64,000 nt of DNA from Bacteroidales bacterium (GTDB lineage: Bacteria; Bacteroidota; Bacteroidia; Bacteroidales; BM520): NCBI GenBank assembly GCA_031276035.1, contig JAISNV010000001.1, positions 328,062-392,061 on the forward strand, read 5' to 3'. This document shows positions 52,000 to 60,968 of this stretch, piece by piece; the stretch's first letter is position 1, and every line of letters begins with the position of its first letter. Both the position numbers and the translations under genes were made by a program. Under the pieces are notes generated by a model that was not told the DNA's origin, ran no database searches, and saw only the letters and a program-made list of their open reading frames with translations.

Positions 52000-53491
52000 A
52001 AAAATTGTAAGTGAACAAAAATTTCACTCATTTATATTTAGTAAAGATCAAGCTTTAGACTGGATTATAATATGCGGTATATGCATTCTGGCATATATAA
52101 TATTAAAAATATTCTATCCTTTTCCCGCTACTGTGACGGATTCGGGTGGATATGTAGTATGCGCTCAAAAAGATTTCTTCTCCTTTTACAGACCGTTTGG
52201 ATATTCATTCTTTCTGCAACAGATTTATGCAATATCCAAAAGCATTCATGCGGTTTTTATTGCTCAAATGATCATATATTTAATTTCCGTAGCATTTTTC
52301 TCATTTACTTTAAAATATTTCTTTAAACCGAATAAAAAAGCCATTTGGTATACATTGTTAGTTTTATTTACATGTAATCCTATCGCATTTTTTATGGCAA
52401 ACTCAATAATGAGCGATATGCTTTTTGCAGTTTTAATCTATTTTATGCTGGCATTACTTATTTTTATCATCAAAAAGAAAAGTTACGTAGCATTGATATT
52501 CTTTCTAATTTTTCTATTCTGCTCATTGCATGTTCGTTATACCGCAATGATATTTCCATTTGTTTTTATTCCCATTCTATTCATGAAAAAAGGATCAATC
52601 AGATGGGTTGCAGCTTTTTCTATGATACTGATTTCTGTAATCTTTTATAATCAAATCAAGAGCAGCATGAAAAAAACAACAGGTTTTAATCAGTTCTCAA
52701 CAGGATTCGACGGTTGGCAATTAGCGAACAATGCTCTTCATATCCTTCCCTTTATTGATTTAAAACCGGAAGAAATAGACAATCCGCAAATCAGAAATTT
52801 ACATGCATTTTCAATACCATATAAAGATCTTATTGCAGAAAAAACAAATAACGGACGAACAGTTACAGCTAGAATTCTTTGGCAGTCGGATTTTCCATTA
52901 AAACAATACCTTAGTGAATCTATTAAAATCAACAGAAAACCTTATGCTACAATGTGGATAGCCCTTGGAAGCGGAGTTTATAGCGATTACGGACGTTATC
53001 TTATATTACATTATCCGGTTAAATTTATGAGGTATTATTATTTCCCTAATATGGTAAATATGTTTTATCCGACTCATACGGGTATTATGAAAGAATATAA
53101 AATAATTGACGGAAAAGATATTCTTGACTGGTATAATATTTCAGATACTCAAAACCTTGAATGTAAAAATGATATTTACGGTAAATTTTTAGCACCTTTA
53201 TCTAAAATAATAACTTTAATAAGTTGGATTCTGATAATCGGAATCGGAGTAATATCTATCATCAATAAAAAGAAAATAAATTTTGACAGAGATGAAAAAA
53301 TAATATTTTGGGGATTATTTATATTCGCCGGAATTTATTATGCATCAACAATATTTGCCAGTCCGATAGAATTAAGATATTGGCTGCCAATGTCATGTGT
53401 GAAATTTGCTTTCTGTTATATATTATTGAATAAATTATCTGTATATAAAATTAAAGAATTATTACCAACAAGAAAAAATAAAAATGGCTAG
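51983..53491 (+). CDS. polytopic membrane protein, possible GT-C-type glycosyltransferase
   Basis: 502 aa with about ten membrane helices. After the first helix the loop holds VTDSGGYV, an acidic residue in the place where GT-C (PMT/ArnT-like) glycosyltransferases carry a catalytic Asp, and RPFGYSFFLQQIYAI introduces the next helices. A hydrophilic stretch lies at about 225-360, the remaining helices follow and the tail is charged. Homology to a named family is not certain; a polyprenyl-phosphate-sugar user is inferred from the GtrA gene it overlaps and from the topology. Confidence 0.65.
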   Translation: MKSKDKKIVSEQKFHSFIFSKDQALDWIIICGICILAYIILKIFYPFPATVTDSGGYVVCAQKDFFSFYRPFGYSFFLQQIYAISKSIHAVFIAQMIIYLISVAFFSFTLKYFFKPNKKAIWYTLLVLFTCNPIAFFMANSIMSDMLFAVLIYFMLALLIFIIKKKSYVALIFFLIFLFCSLHVRYTAMIFPFVFIPILFMKKGSIRWVAAFSMILISVIFYNQIKSSMKKTTGFNQFSTGFDGWQLANNALHILPFIDLKPEEIDNPQIRNLHAFSIPYKDLIAEKTNNGRTVTARILWQSDFPLKQYLSESIKINRKPYATMWIALGSGVYSDYGRYLILHYPVKFMRYYYFPNMVNMFYPTHTGIMKEYKIIDGKDILDWYNISDTQNLECKNDIYGKFLAPLSKIITLISWILIIGIGVISIINKKKINFDRDEKIIFWGLFIFAGIYYASTIFASPIELRYWLPMSCVKFAFCYILLNKLSVYKIKELLPTRKNKNG

Positions 53492-55049
53492 AAAAAAAGT
53501 TGTTGTAATAGGAGCCGGTCCTGCCGGTTTAACCGCCGGATATGAATTAGCAGATAATTCCGAATATCAAGTTAAAATATTGGAAGAATCAAATTATATC
53601 GGCGGTATATCAAAAACTATCGAACATAATGGGAATAGAATGGATATAGGCGGTCACCGTTTCTTTTCTAAAAATAATGAAATAATGAAATTATGGACGG
53701 ATATACTTCCTATTCAGGGTAGTTCCTCAATTGATGAAAAATTACTACAGCAGGAAAAAGAATATGATACAAACGGACCCGATCCGGAAAAGGAGGATAG
53801 AGTGTTATTGATGCGACGCAGAGTATCAAGAATATTTTATTTAAGAAAATTTTTCGACTACCCTATTTCATTAAAATTCGAAACATTTTCAAATATGGGA
53901 CTAACTCGAACTTTTAAAGCGGCTTTCGGGTATATTTATTCCAATATCAATAAACAAGAAGAAAATTCATTAGAAAATTTTTATATAAACCGCTTCGGAA
54001 AGCCATTATACAAGATGTTCTTTGAAAATTATACTGAAAAAGTATGGGGTGTTCATCCGTCTAAGTTAGGAGCTGATTGGGGGTCACAAAGAGTTAAGGG
54101 ATTGTCTGTTGCCGAAATTGTAAAAAATGTACTCGTCGCACCGTTTAGAAAAAAATCTATCTCACAAAAAGATGTAGAAACTTCTCTGATAGAAAGCTTT
54201 ATTTATCCGAAATTCGGTCCCGGACAACTATGGGAAACCGTAGCAAACGATATCGTCGAAAAAGGAGTTATTATTGAAAAGAATCATAAAGTAAAAAAAA
54301 TTAATATAAGCAATAATAAAGTTGTTTCTGTGGTTGCGGAAACAGATGGAAAAGATGAAGTTATCTCTTGCGATTATCTTATTTCTTCAATGCCGATAAA
54401 AGACCTTATTTTAGCAATTGATGGAATTGAGATTCCCGACGAAATAAAAAGAATAGCTTCGGAATTGCCTTATAGAGATTTTATGACGGTCGGACTTCTT
54501 CTCAATAAGCTTACAATTACCAATAAAACCAAAATAAAAACATGGAACAATATTGTTCCCGATACCTGGATTTATATTCAAGAGCCTGATGTTAAAATAG
54601 GCAGATTACAGATTTTCAATAACTGGTCGCCGTATATGGTTAAAGATTTCAAAGATAAAGTTTGGATAGGTCTGGAATATTTTTGTAATGAAGGTGATGA
54701 GTTGTGGGAAAAAACCGATGAGGACTTTATCAATTTTGCTATTGATGAATTACATCAAATAAATATTATCGACAAGAAGGATGTAGTGGATTCCGTAAGA
54801 GTTAAAGAGAAAAAAGCTTACCCTTCTTATTTCGGCAGCTATTATGAACTGCCGAAAGTTATAGACTTTTTAGATTCTATAGAAAATCTTTATTGTATCG
54901 GAAGAAACGGTCAACATCGTTATAATAATATGGATCACTCAATGCTTACGGCAATTGAAGCGGTAAAACATCTCAAAGGCGAATCAACCGACAAATCCGT
55001 AATTTGGAATGTAAATACGGAGAAAGATTATCATGAAAAGAAATCATGA
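53484..55049 (+). CDS. FAD-dependent oxidoreductase of the UDP-galactopyranose mutase/amine oxidase type
   Basis: 521 aa. The dinucleotide-binding motif is GAGPAGLTAGYELAD (residues 8-22), and the FAD-contacting HNGNRMDIGGHRFFSKN segment is typical of protoporphyrinogen oxidase/UGM-like enzymes. GRNGQHRYNNMDHSMLTAIEA near the end closes the FAD site. Proteins of this group occur in polysaccharide loci of many bacteria, often beside GtrA; the exact reaction is unknown. Last gene of the GtrA operon, overlapping the GT-C-like gene by 8 nt. A perfect 11-bp inverted repeat spans its stop codon. Confidence 0.85.
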   Translation: MARKKVVVIGAGPAGLTAGYELADNSEYQVKILEESNYIGGISKTIEHNGNRMDIGGHRFFSKNNEIMKLWTDILPIQGSSSIDEKLLQQEKEYDTNGPDPEKEDRVLLMRRRVSRIFYLRKFFDYPISLKFETFSNMGLTRTFKAAFGYIYSNINKQEENSLENFYINRFGKPLYKMFFENYTEKVWGVHPSKLGADWGSQRVKGLSVAEIVKNVLVAPFRKKSISQKDVETSLIESFIYPKFGPGQLWETVANDIVEKGVIIEKNHKVKKINISNNKVVSVVAETDGKDEVISCDYLISSMPIKDLILAIDGIEIPDEIKRIASELPYRDFMTVGLLLNKLTITNKTKIKTWNNIVPDTWIYIQEPDVKIGRLQIFNNWSPYMVKDFKDKVWIGLEYFCNEGDELWEKTDEDFINFAIDELHQINIIDKKDVVDSVRVKEKKAYPSYFGSYYELPKVIDFLDSIENLYCIGRNGQHRYNNMDHSMLTAIEAVKHLKGESTDKSVIWNVNTEKDYHEKKS

Positions 55050-55054
55050 TAATC
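55026..55054. repeat. 11-bp perfect inverted repeat across the stop codon of the FAD oxidoreductase gene
   Basis: GATTATCATGA at 55026-55036 pairs with TCATGATAATC at 55044-55054 over a 7-nt loop and includes the TGA stop (55047-55049). No T-tract follows, so it could protect the 3' end, assist termination or be a protein-binding dyad. Confidence 0.55.
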
Positions 55055-55147
55055 GGCGCCTTAAAAACAATTTATCTGTACAAAATTTAATCCGTTCCAA
55101 CATTCTTATCCCCACAAATTGGGATATATAATTAATTTTTTCTTTAC

Positions 55148-55155
55148 TACTTTTG
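55148..55155 (+). promoter_or_regulatory. -7 box of the feoAB promoter
   Basis: TACTTTTG matches TAnnTTTG, 23 nt upstream of the ATG at 55179. No Fur box was identified by eye. Confidence 0.6.
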
Positions 55156-55178
55156 CAAATTAAAAAGTTTTTGCCTAA

Positions 55179-57656
55179 ATGGATGAAAAGAAATACGTTT
55201 CATTAGCAGATATTACAACAAAGAAATCTTGCGTAATTATTAAAGTCCACGGACACGGCGGATTCCGTCACAGAGTGATGGAACTTGGCTTTGTTAAGGG
55301 CGTTGAAGTTACAGTAATTAAAAACGCTCCTTTGTTGGATCCTATCGAATATGAATTAATGAATACGCATGTTTCTTTAAGACGAAGCGAAGCGGAACGC
55401 ATTGAGGTTATGGAGCTGCAAGATTCTGTTGAGAGCGACGCTAATTATAACGGAATTATTATTGAAGATATAGAACATCAAATTAAAGAAAAAACAAAAA
55501 CAATTTCCGTTGCTCTTGTAGGAAATCCTAATAGCGGTAAAACTTCTTTTTTTAATCATGCAACCGGACTCAGAGAGAAAGTCGGAAATTATAGCGGCGT
55601 TACTGTTGAATCCAAAATCGGAACATTTTACTGGAATGGTTATACTATCAATATGATAGACCTTCCCGGAACATATTCCACTACGGAATTTACTCAGGAA
55701 GAAATATTTGTCCGCGAATACATTTCAAACAATCTGCCCGACATCGTACTGAATATTGTAAATTCTTCAAACTTAGAAAGAAGCATGTTTCTTACAACTC
55801 AGCTCATTGATATGAATGTGCGAATTGTGATGGCATTAAACATGTACGATGAACTTGAAAGAAACGGCGGTTCTATAGATTATATCAATCTCGGTAATAT
55901 GCTCGGATTTCCCGTCATTCCTACAATATCAACAAAAGGTACCGGAATCGATAAAGTTTTGCAAAGCATCGTTGATATTTTCGAAGATAAAAAAGGTATT
56001 ACAAAACATATCCATATAAATTACGGGAACGAGATTGAAGAAGCAATTTCATCTATTAAATCCGAATTAGAAATTAATAAAGATGAAACCAATATTTTTC
56101 CGGGAAGATATGTTGCATTGAAATTACTTGAGAACGATTCTATTACTCAAAAAGAAATTGGAAAATTCAATAACAGTCAGGTAATTTTAAAAACCGCAAA
56201 AGAATACAGAAACAAAATCGAAAAGTCTTACAAAGAAGATATCGACTCTGTTATTACTAATGCGAAATTCGGATTTATCAGAGGAGCACTGAAAGAAACC
56301 TTAAAATCAGGTGACAGTCCGAAAAAGAATTTGGCTTATTCCTTAGATGTTATTCTTACTAACAAATGGCTTGGTTTTCCTGTGCTTTTTCTTTTTTTAT
56401 GGATAATGTTCCAAACAACTTTTACGCTCGGAGCTTATCCGCAAGCATGGATAGAGGCGGGAATAAATTGGCTCGGAAGTTTTATTTCAAGAAATCTTTC
56501 TCCCGGAATTGCCAATGACTTAATTGTTGACGGAATAATTCAAGGTGTCGGCGGCGTACTCGTATTTTTACCTAATATTCTGATTTTGTTCTGGTTTATT
56601 TCCGTTCTTGAAGACAGCGGTTACATGTCGCGCGCAGCATTCATAATGGATAAGCTTATGCACAAAATCGGGCTGCACGGAAAATCATTTATACCCTTCC
56701 TTATAGGATTCGGATGTTCTGTTCCGGCAATTATGGCAACACGCACATTGGAAAATAAAAAAGACCGAATTATAACGATGCTGGCAATTCCTTTTATGTC
56801 GTGTTCAGCGCGTTTGCCTATTTATATACTCTTTATATCTGCATTTTTTGCAAAGCGACAAGGTCTGATAATGTTGAGTTTATATGTTATTGGAATTATT
56901 TTTGGAATTTTGACAGCCCTGATATTAAAGAAAACAGTTTTTAAAAATGAATCCGATGAATTTGTAATTGAGTTACCTCCTTATAGAATCCCGACTTTAA
57001 GAAATACTCTTATTCACATGTGGGATAAAAGCGTTCAGTATATCAAAAAAATAGGTTCGGTAATCTTGTTTGCGTCAATAATTATTTGGGCTTTGGGATA
57101 TTTTCCGAAGGAAAACAAGCAAACACGGATTATAGCAAAACAAATTGAAGTTGTAGAAAATAATCTGGATGATTCTTTTGAGAATAAGAAAGATATTTTG
57201 AGTGAGTTGGAGCTTCAAAAACTTTCCGCTCAAAAAGAAAATTCATATATAGGCCAGTTAGGGCATTTCATTGAACCGGCTGTAAGGCCATTAGGATTTG
57301 ATTGGAGGATGGGAGTTAGTATTTTAACCGGATTTGCCGCAAAAGAAATAATAGTATCATCATTAGGAATATTATATCAAGCGGATACACAAGCCGATGA
57401 AACTTCTGAGAAATTAATTACAACTTTGACGACTGTGGAATACACTTCAGGGCCGAAAGTAGGTCAAAAAGTATTCTCACCCCTGATTGCATATACCTTT
57501 ATGTTATTTGTACTCTTATATTTTCCTTGTTTTGCAACACTTATTACAATACGAAGAGAAGCCGGATTAAAATGGGCGGTTTTCTCTATGTGCTACACAA
57601 CCTTGGTTGCGTGGATTGTATCATTCGCCGTTTATCAAATCGGTATGTTGTTTTAA
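55179..57656 (+). CDS. feoB: ferrous iron transporter, FeoA-FeoB fusion
   Basis: 825 aa. Residues 1-80 form an SH3-like FeoA domain (HGGFRHRVMELGFVKGVEVTV), fused to FeoB. The G domain has G1 GNPNSGKTSFFN (about 114), a G2 region VGNYSGVTVE, G3 DLPGTYSTTEF and LNMYDE at G4. The membrane part carries the conserved core IGFGCSVPAIMATRTLENKKDR and a second half, PFMSCSARLPIYILF, with the Cys thought to line the iron path. It imports Fe2+ under anaerobic conditions. A small barrel protein follows after 13 nt. Confidence 0.96.
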   Translation: MDEKKYVSLADITTKKSCVIIKVHGHGGFRHRVMELGFVKGVEVTVIKNAPLLDPIEYELMNTHVSLRRSEAERIEVMELQDSVESDANYNGIIIEDIEHQIKEKTKTISVALVGNPNSGKTSFFNHATGLREKVGNYSGVTVESKIGTFYWNGYTINMIDLPGTYSTTEFTQEEIFVREYISNNLPDIVLNIVNSSNLERSMFLTTQLIDMNVRIVMALNMYDELERNGGSIDYINLGNMLGFPVIPTISTKGTGIDKVLQSIVDIFEDKKGITKHIHINYGNEIEEAISSIKSELEINKDETNIFPGRYVALKLLENDSITQKEIGKFNNSQVILKTAKEYRNKIEKSYKEDIDSVITNAKFGFIRGALKETLKSGDSPKKNLAYSLDVILTNKWLGFPVLFLFLWIMFQTTFTLGAYPQAWIEAGINWLGSFISRNLSPGIANDLIVDGIIQGVGGVLVFLPNILILFWFISVLEDSGYMSRAAFIMDKLMHKIGLHGKSFIPFLIGFGCSVPAIMATRTLENKKDRIITMLAIPFMSCSARLPIYILFISAFFAKRQGLIMLSLYVIGIIFGILTALILKKTVFKNESDEFVIELPPYRIPTLRNTLIHMWDKSVQYIKKIGSVILFASIIIWALGYFPKENKQTRIIAKQIEVVENNLDDSFENKKDILSELELQKLSAQKENSYIGQLGHFIEPAVRPLGFDWRMGVSILTGFAAKEIIVSSLGILYQADTQADETSEKLITTLTTVEYTSGPKVGQKVFSPLIAYTFMLFVLLYFPCFATLITIRREAGLKWAVFSMCYTTLVAWIVSFAVYQIGMLF

Positions 57657-57669
57657 TTCTTTTAATTTT

Positions 57670-58284
57670 ATGCTAAAAAAAATAATCATTTTAATAATTT
57701 CAATATTATTTTCAACACAAATATTTGCACAGGAAACACATAAAAAGATGAGATATTCCGGATACTCCGGCGGAATGTTATTGAATACCGGTTATCTTTT
57801 CGGCGGAAATTATGAATTAAACGGCGAAACAAAATCTATACAAGGGGTTCCGTTTGGAATAGGCGGCGCCATGAAATTCTGCTTCGGCAAACATCTTCGC
57901 GTAGGATTCGAAGGTTATACAACAAATTTAGGATATAATGCAAACGGCAGCTCCGTAAATTTGGGCTGGGGCGGCATTCTTGCAGACTGTAAATGGAATC
58001 TTAAGAATATTACATTATTTGTCGGACTTACTTTTGGCGGCGGAACTTACAAACATATTCTGAATACCGAAGAACAGGATACGGGTCATGGAGAAGATGT
58101 ATTTTTCTTGAGAAAAACGCCCGTAATGCTTGGAGTTCCTTTTGCCGGAATCGAATTTTCGGTTTCCCCGAGAATAAGTATAGTAGCTAAAATTGATATG
58201 ATAACCTATCTATCACATCTAAGAAATGATTTTGTAAAAGGACCAAGATTATATTTGGGATTTTTGTTTCAACGTCAGAAGTAA
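57670..58284 (+). CDS. outer-membrane beta-barrel-like protein downstream of feoB
   Basis: 204 aa from ATG 57670; a frame open from 57607 overlaps feoB, but the signal peptide (MLKKIIILIISILFSTQIFAQ) begins at 57670. The mature protein alternates glycine/aromatic strands (YSGYSGGMLLNTGYLFGGNY, LGWGGILADCKWNLKNITLF, ISIVAKIDMITYL) and ends in LYLGFLFQRQK, consistent with a small barrel. No named family recognised. The 13-nt gap to feoB implies one transcript, so a part in iron passage across the outer membrane is a reasonable guess. Confidence 0.72.
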   Translation: MLKKIIILIISILFSTQIFAQETHKKMRYSGYSGGMLLNTGYLFGGNYELNGETKSIQGVPFGIGGAMKFCFGKHLRVGFEGYTTNLGYNANGSSVNLGWGGILADCKWNLKNITLFVGLTFGGGTYKHILNTEEQDTGHGEDVFFLRKTPVMLGVPFAGIEFSVSPRISIVAKIDMITYLSHLRNDFVKGPRLYLGFLFQRQK

Positions 58285-58455
58285 GGAAATTTTAAGACGT
58301 ATAAATTTATCTAATCAACATTACCTTAGATTAATATAGTCTTAATGTCTGAACTAATTCCATTATGCGATTAAGCCCGAATTTTCAATTAAAAATGATA
58401 TTGAAATTCTAAAAACTCTTTCATCTTATATACAAACTCTCAATCATCAGCTTCC

Positions 58456-58487
58456 TTTTGTCAATTTTTAATTATTTCTTATCTTTG
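58456..58487 (+). promoter_or_regulatory. two-element promoter of the C69 dipeptidase gene
   Basis: TTTTG (58456-58460), a 19-nt spacer and TATCTTTG (58480-58487), the exact Bacteroidetes consensus; leader of about 40 nt. Confidence 0.82.
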
Positions 58488-58531
58488 CATTATTCAAATA
58501 AAAAAATAAGTATAAATTAAAAATATTTCTT

Positions 58532-60229
58532 ATGAAAAAACTTTTTTTAACTGCAATCCTTACATTAGTAGGATTTTCGACATTCTGTTGTACTAACTTT
58601 TTAATTACTAAAGGTGCTTCCGCAGATGGTTCAACAATGATTACTTATGCCGCCGATTCTCATACTTTGTACGGTGAATTATATTATTGGCCAGCAGCAG
58701 ATTGGCCGGAAGGCACAATGCTCGATGTTTATGAATGGGATACGGGTAAATATCTTGGACAAATTCCGCAAGTGAAACATACTTACAATGTTGTGGGTAA
58801 TATTAATGAACATCAACTCGCTATTAGTGAAACAACTTACGGCGGACTGGAACAATTGGGTTCACAAACAGGCGCTATAATGGATTACGGCAGTCTGATT
58901 TATATTGCTCTTCAAAGAGCTAAAACCGCCCGTGAAGCTATCATAGTTATTGCCGAACTTATGGAAAATTACGGCTACACAAGTTCCGGGGAATCTTTTT
59001 CTCTTGCTGACCCTGAAGAGGTTTGGATTATGGAACTTATTGGTAAAGGTGAGGGTGAAAAAGGTGCCGTTTGGGTTGCTCGTATGATTCCCGACGGAAT
59101 GATCAGTGGTCATGCTAATCAAGCACGTATTACTACTTTCCCGCAATCCGGCAATAAAAGTGTTATAACTTCAGAACATCTTAATGATCTTATGATTAAA
59201 GGAGTTACAACCGCTTATCATAAAGATGTAATTTCTTTTGCTAAGAAAAAAGGATTATACAAAGGAAAAGATGCCGATTTCAGTTTCAGCGACACTTACG
59301 CTCCTGTAGATTTCAGTGGTGCAAGAGCTTGTGAAGCTCGTGTATGGGCAGGATTTATGAAAGCTAATAAAGATGCTGTCGCTCAATATGAAGATTATGC
59401 AAGAGGAGACAATTTGAAAAACAGAATGCCTTTGTGGATTGAACCTGTTAAAAAGCTTACTGTTCATGATGTTATGGATATGATGCGCGATCATTACGAA
59501 GGTACATCTATGGATATGACTTTAGATATAGGAGCCGGTCCGTTTGCTTGTCCTTATCGTTGGAGACCGATGTCTTTCGAATATAACGGACAAAAATATA
59601 TTCATGAAAGAGCAACATCAACACAACAAACCGGATTTTCTTTCGTAACCCAATCACGAGGATGGTTACCGAATCCCGTAGGCGGAGTGTTATGGTTCGG
59701 CGTTGACGACACTTATTCAACTTGTTATGTCCCTATGTACTGTGGTATAACTCAAACTCCGCTTTGCTTTAGAGAAGGAAACGGCTCTATGATCGAATAT
59801 TCTCCGACCTCAGCATTTTGGATTACTAATATGGTTACAAATTTCGCTTATTCAAGATATTCCGATATGATCGTTGATATTCAAAAAGTTCAGAACCGTC
59901 TTGAAACTACTTTTGATAAAGAACTAATTGCTTTTGATAAAGAAGTTTCAAAAGTTTATGCTGAAAATCCAGATAAAGCTATTCAGATGCTTACAAATTT
60001 CTCCGGCGAAAAGGCTCAAATTATGTTTAATGAATGGAAAGATCTTTTTATATTCCTGACTGTAAAATACATTGACGGAAATATTAAGATTGAAGAAGAC
60101 GGTGTGTTTAAAAACAACGGATATAATTCCCGTCAACCGGCATGGCCAAAACAACCGAAATATCCTGAAAAATGGTATAAAGCAATTGTTGAAGATTGCG
60201 GAGAAAATATAAAACAACCAAGTAAGTAA
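58532..60229 (+). CDS. secreted C69-family (U34) dipeptidase
   Basis: 565 aa. Residues 1-19 are a signal peptide. Cys20 begins CTNFLITKGASADGSTM, the N-terminal nucleophile block of PepD-type Ntn hydrolases, so cleavage at Cys20 would create the active N-terminal residue. Further family blocks are NEHQLAISETTYGG, MDYGSLIYIALQRAKTAREAI, GESFSLADPEEVWIMELIGKGEG and ANQARI. These enzymes split dipeptides, fitting an organism that ferments amino acids. Own two-element promoter and strong terminator; monocistronic. Confidence 0.93.
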   Translation: MKKLFLTAILTLVGFSTFCCTNFLITKGASADGSTMITYAADSHTLYGELYYWPAADWPEGTMLDVYEWDTGKYLGQIPQVKHTYNVVGNINEHQLAISETTYGGLEQLGSQTGAIMDYGSLIYIALQRAKTAREAIIVIAELMENYGYTSSGESFSLADPEEVWIMELIGKGEGEKGAVWVARMIPDGMISGHANQARITTFPQSGNKSVITSEHLNDLMIKGVTTAYHKDVISFAKKKGLYKGKDADFSFSDTYAPVDFSGARACEARVWAGFMKANKDAVAQYEDYARGDNLKNRMPLWIEPVKKLTVHDVMDMMRDHYEGTSMDMTLDIGAGPFACPYRWRPMSFEYNGQKYIHERATSTQQTGFSFVTQSRGWLPNPVGGVLWFGVDDTYSTCYVPMYCGITQTPLCFREGNGSMIEYSPTSAFWITNMVTNFAYSRYSDMIVDIQKVQNRLETTFDKELIAFDKEVSKVYAENPDKAIQMLTNFSGEKAQIMFNEWKDLFIFLTVKYIDGNIKIEEDGVFKNNGYNSRQPAWPKQPKYPEKWYKAIVEDCGENIKQPSK

Positions 60230-60252
60230 TTAATAGACATCGAATTATTGAT

Positions 60253-60306
60253 AAAAAAACAATAACATCATTCGGCAAGAAGCGAAATGATGTTATTGTT
60301 TTTTTT
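60253..60306. terminator. strong, probably bidirectional Rho-independent terminator
   Basis: A 20-bp perfect stem (AAAAAAACAATAACATCATT with its complement) around a 13-nt loop, with A7 and T7 at the ends. It sits 23 nt after the dipeptidase stop and faces the convergent PepSY-like gene. Confidence 0.93.
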
Positions 60307-60445
60307 CTGTTTATTCAAAATAATTAGAGTTTCCAATATCTATTCTAATGAAAACTCTAAATTATTTCTTTTCGGAATCAATTATACAACTTGCAAATAA
60401 ATCCTAATATTAATTAAGATGAATATTGCAAGATGATAATCTTTT

Positions 60446-60889
60446 TTAATCATCTACTTCCAAATATCTCCCTTTTTTGTCAAGCTTAATATCAAGGCCG
60501 TTAATAAGTTCAATATCATAACCCCAGAATTCTTTTTCGATTTTTTCCACACCTACATTAGGAAAACTGTTATTAAGATAAGTAGCAACTACATCCGGCA
60601 GTACCGAAACAGGTAATGAAGACTTTTTCTTGGCTTCCATTTCTATCCATTCACCATCCTTGCTAAATTTAATTTCTTCGCCACCTTTTAATTTAACTTC
60701 ATAATCTTTAGAAAGAAATTCCTTATCAATAATAATATAAGAAATTTCATTTTTAGGAAAATGAGTTTGTACAAACTCTCTTGCGGTTGCAGGAAGTTGA
60801 TTAACATCCTTTGTAATATTCTCTTGCCCCAACATAGGTTGCGCCAAAATGAGAATTAATAATCCGTTTAAAAATGTTTTTTTGATCAT
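60446..60889 (-). CDS. periplasmic PepSY-like protein with two repeats
   Basis: 147 aa with a signal peptide at residues 1-21 (ending MLGQE). Two copies of the PepSY-like (DUF2874/BLIP-fold) unit are visible. The first is LPATAREFVQTHFPKNEISYI...DYEVKLKGGEEIKFSKDGEW. The second is LPDVVATYLNNSFPNVGVEKI...GYDIELINGLDIKLDKKGRY. Proteins of this kind are abundant in Bacteroidetes, sit in the periplasm or on the surface, and have no established function. It is 79 nt downstream of the antiporter gene on the same strand. Confidence 0.87.
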   Translation of the reverse strand: MIKKTFLNGLLILILAQPMLGQENITKDVNQLPATAREFVQTHFPKNEISYIIIDKEFLSKDYEVKLKGGEEIKFSKDGEWIEMEAKKKSSLPVSVLPDVVATYLNNSFPNVGVEKIEKEFWGYDIELINGLDIKLDKKGRYLEVDD

Positions 60890-60968
60890 AGTAATTAATT
60901 TTTAGTTTAACATAAGTTTATTTAGGTCAAATAATTTGTCGATTTAAATGTTTAAATTTAAAAATATA

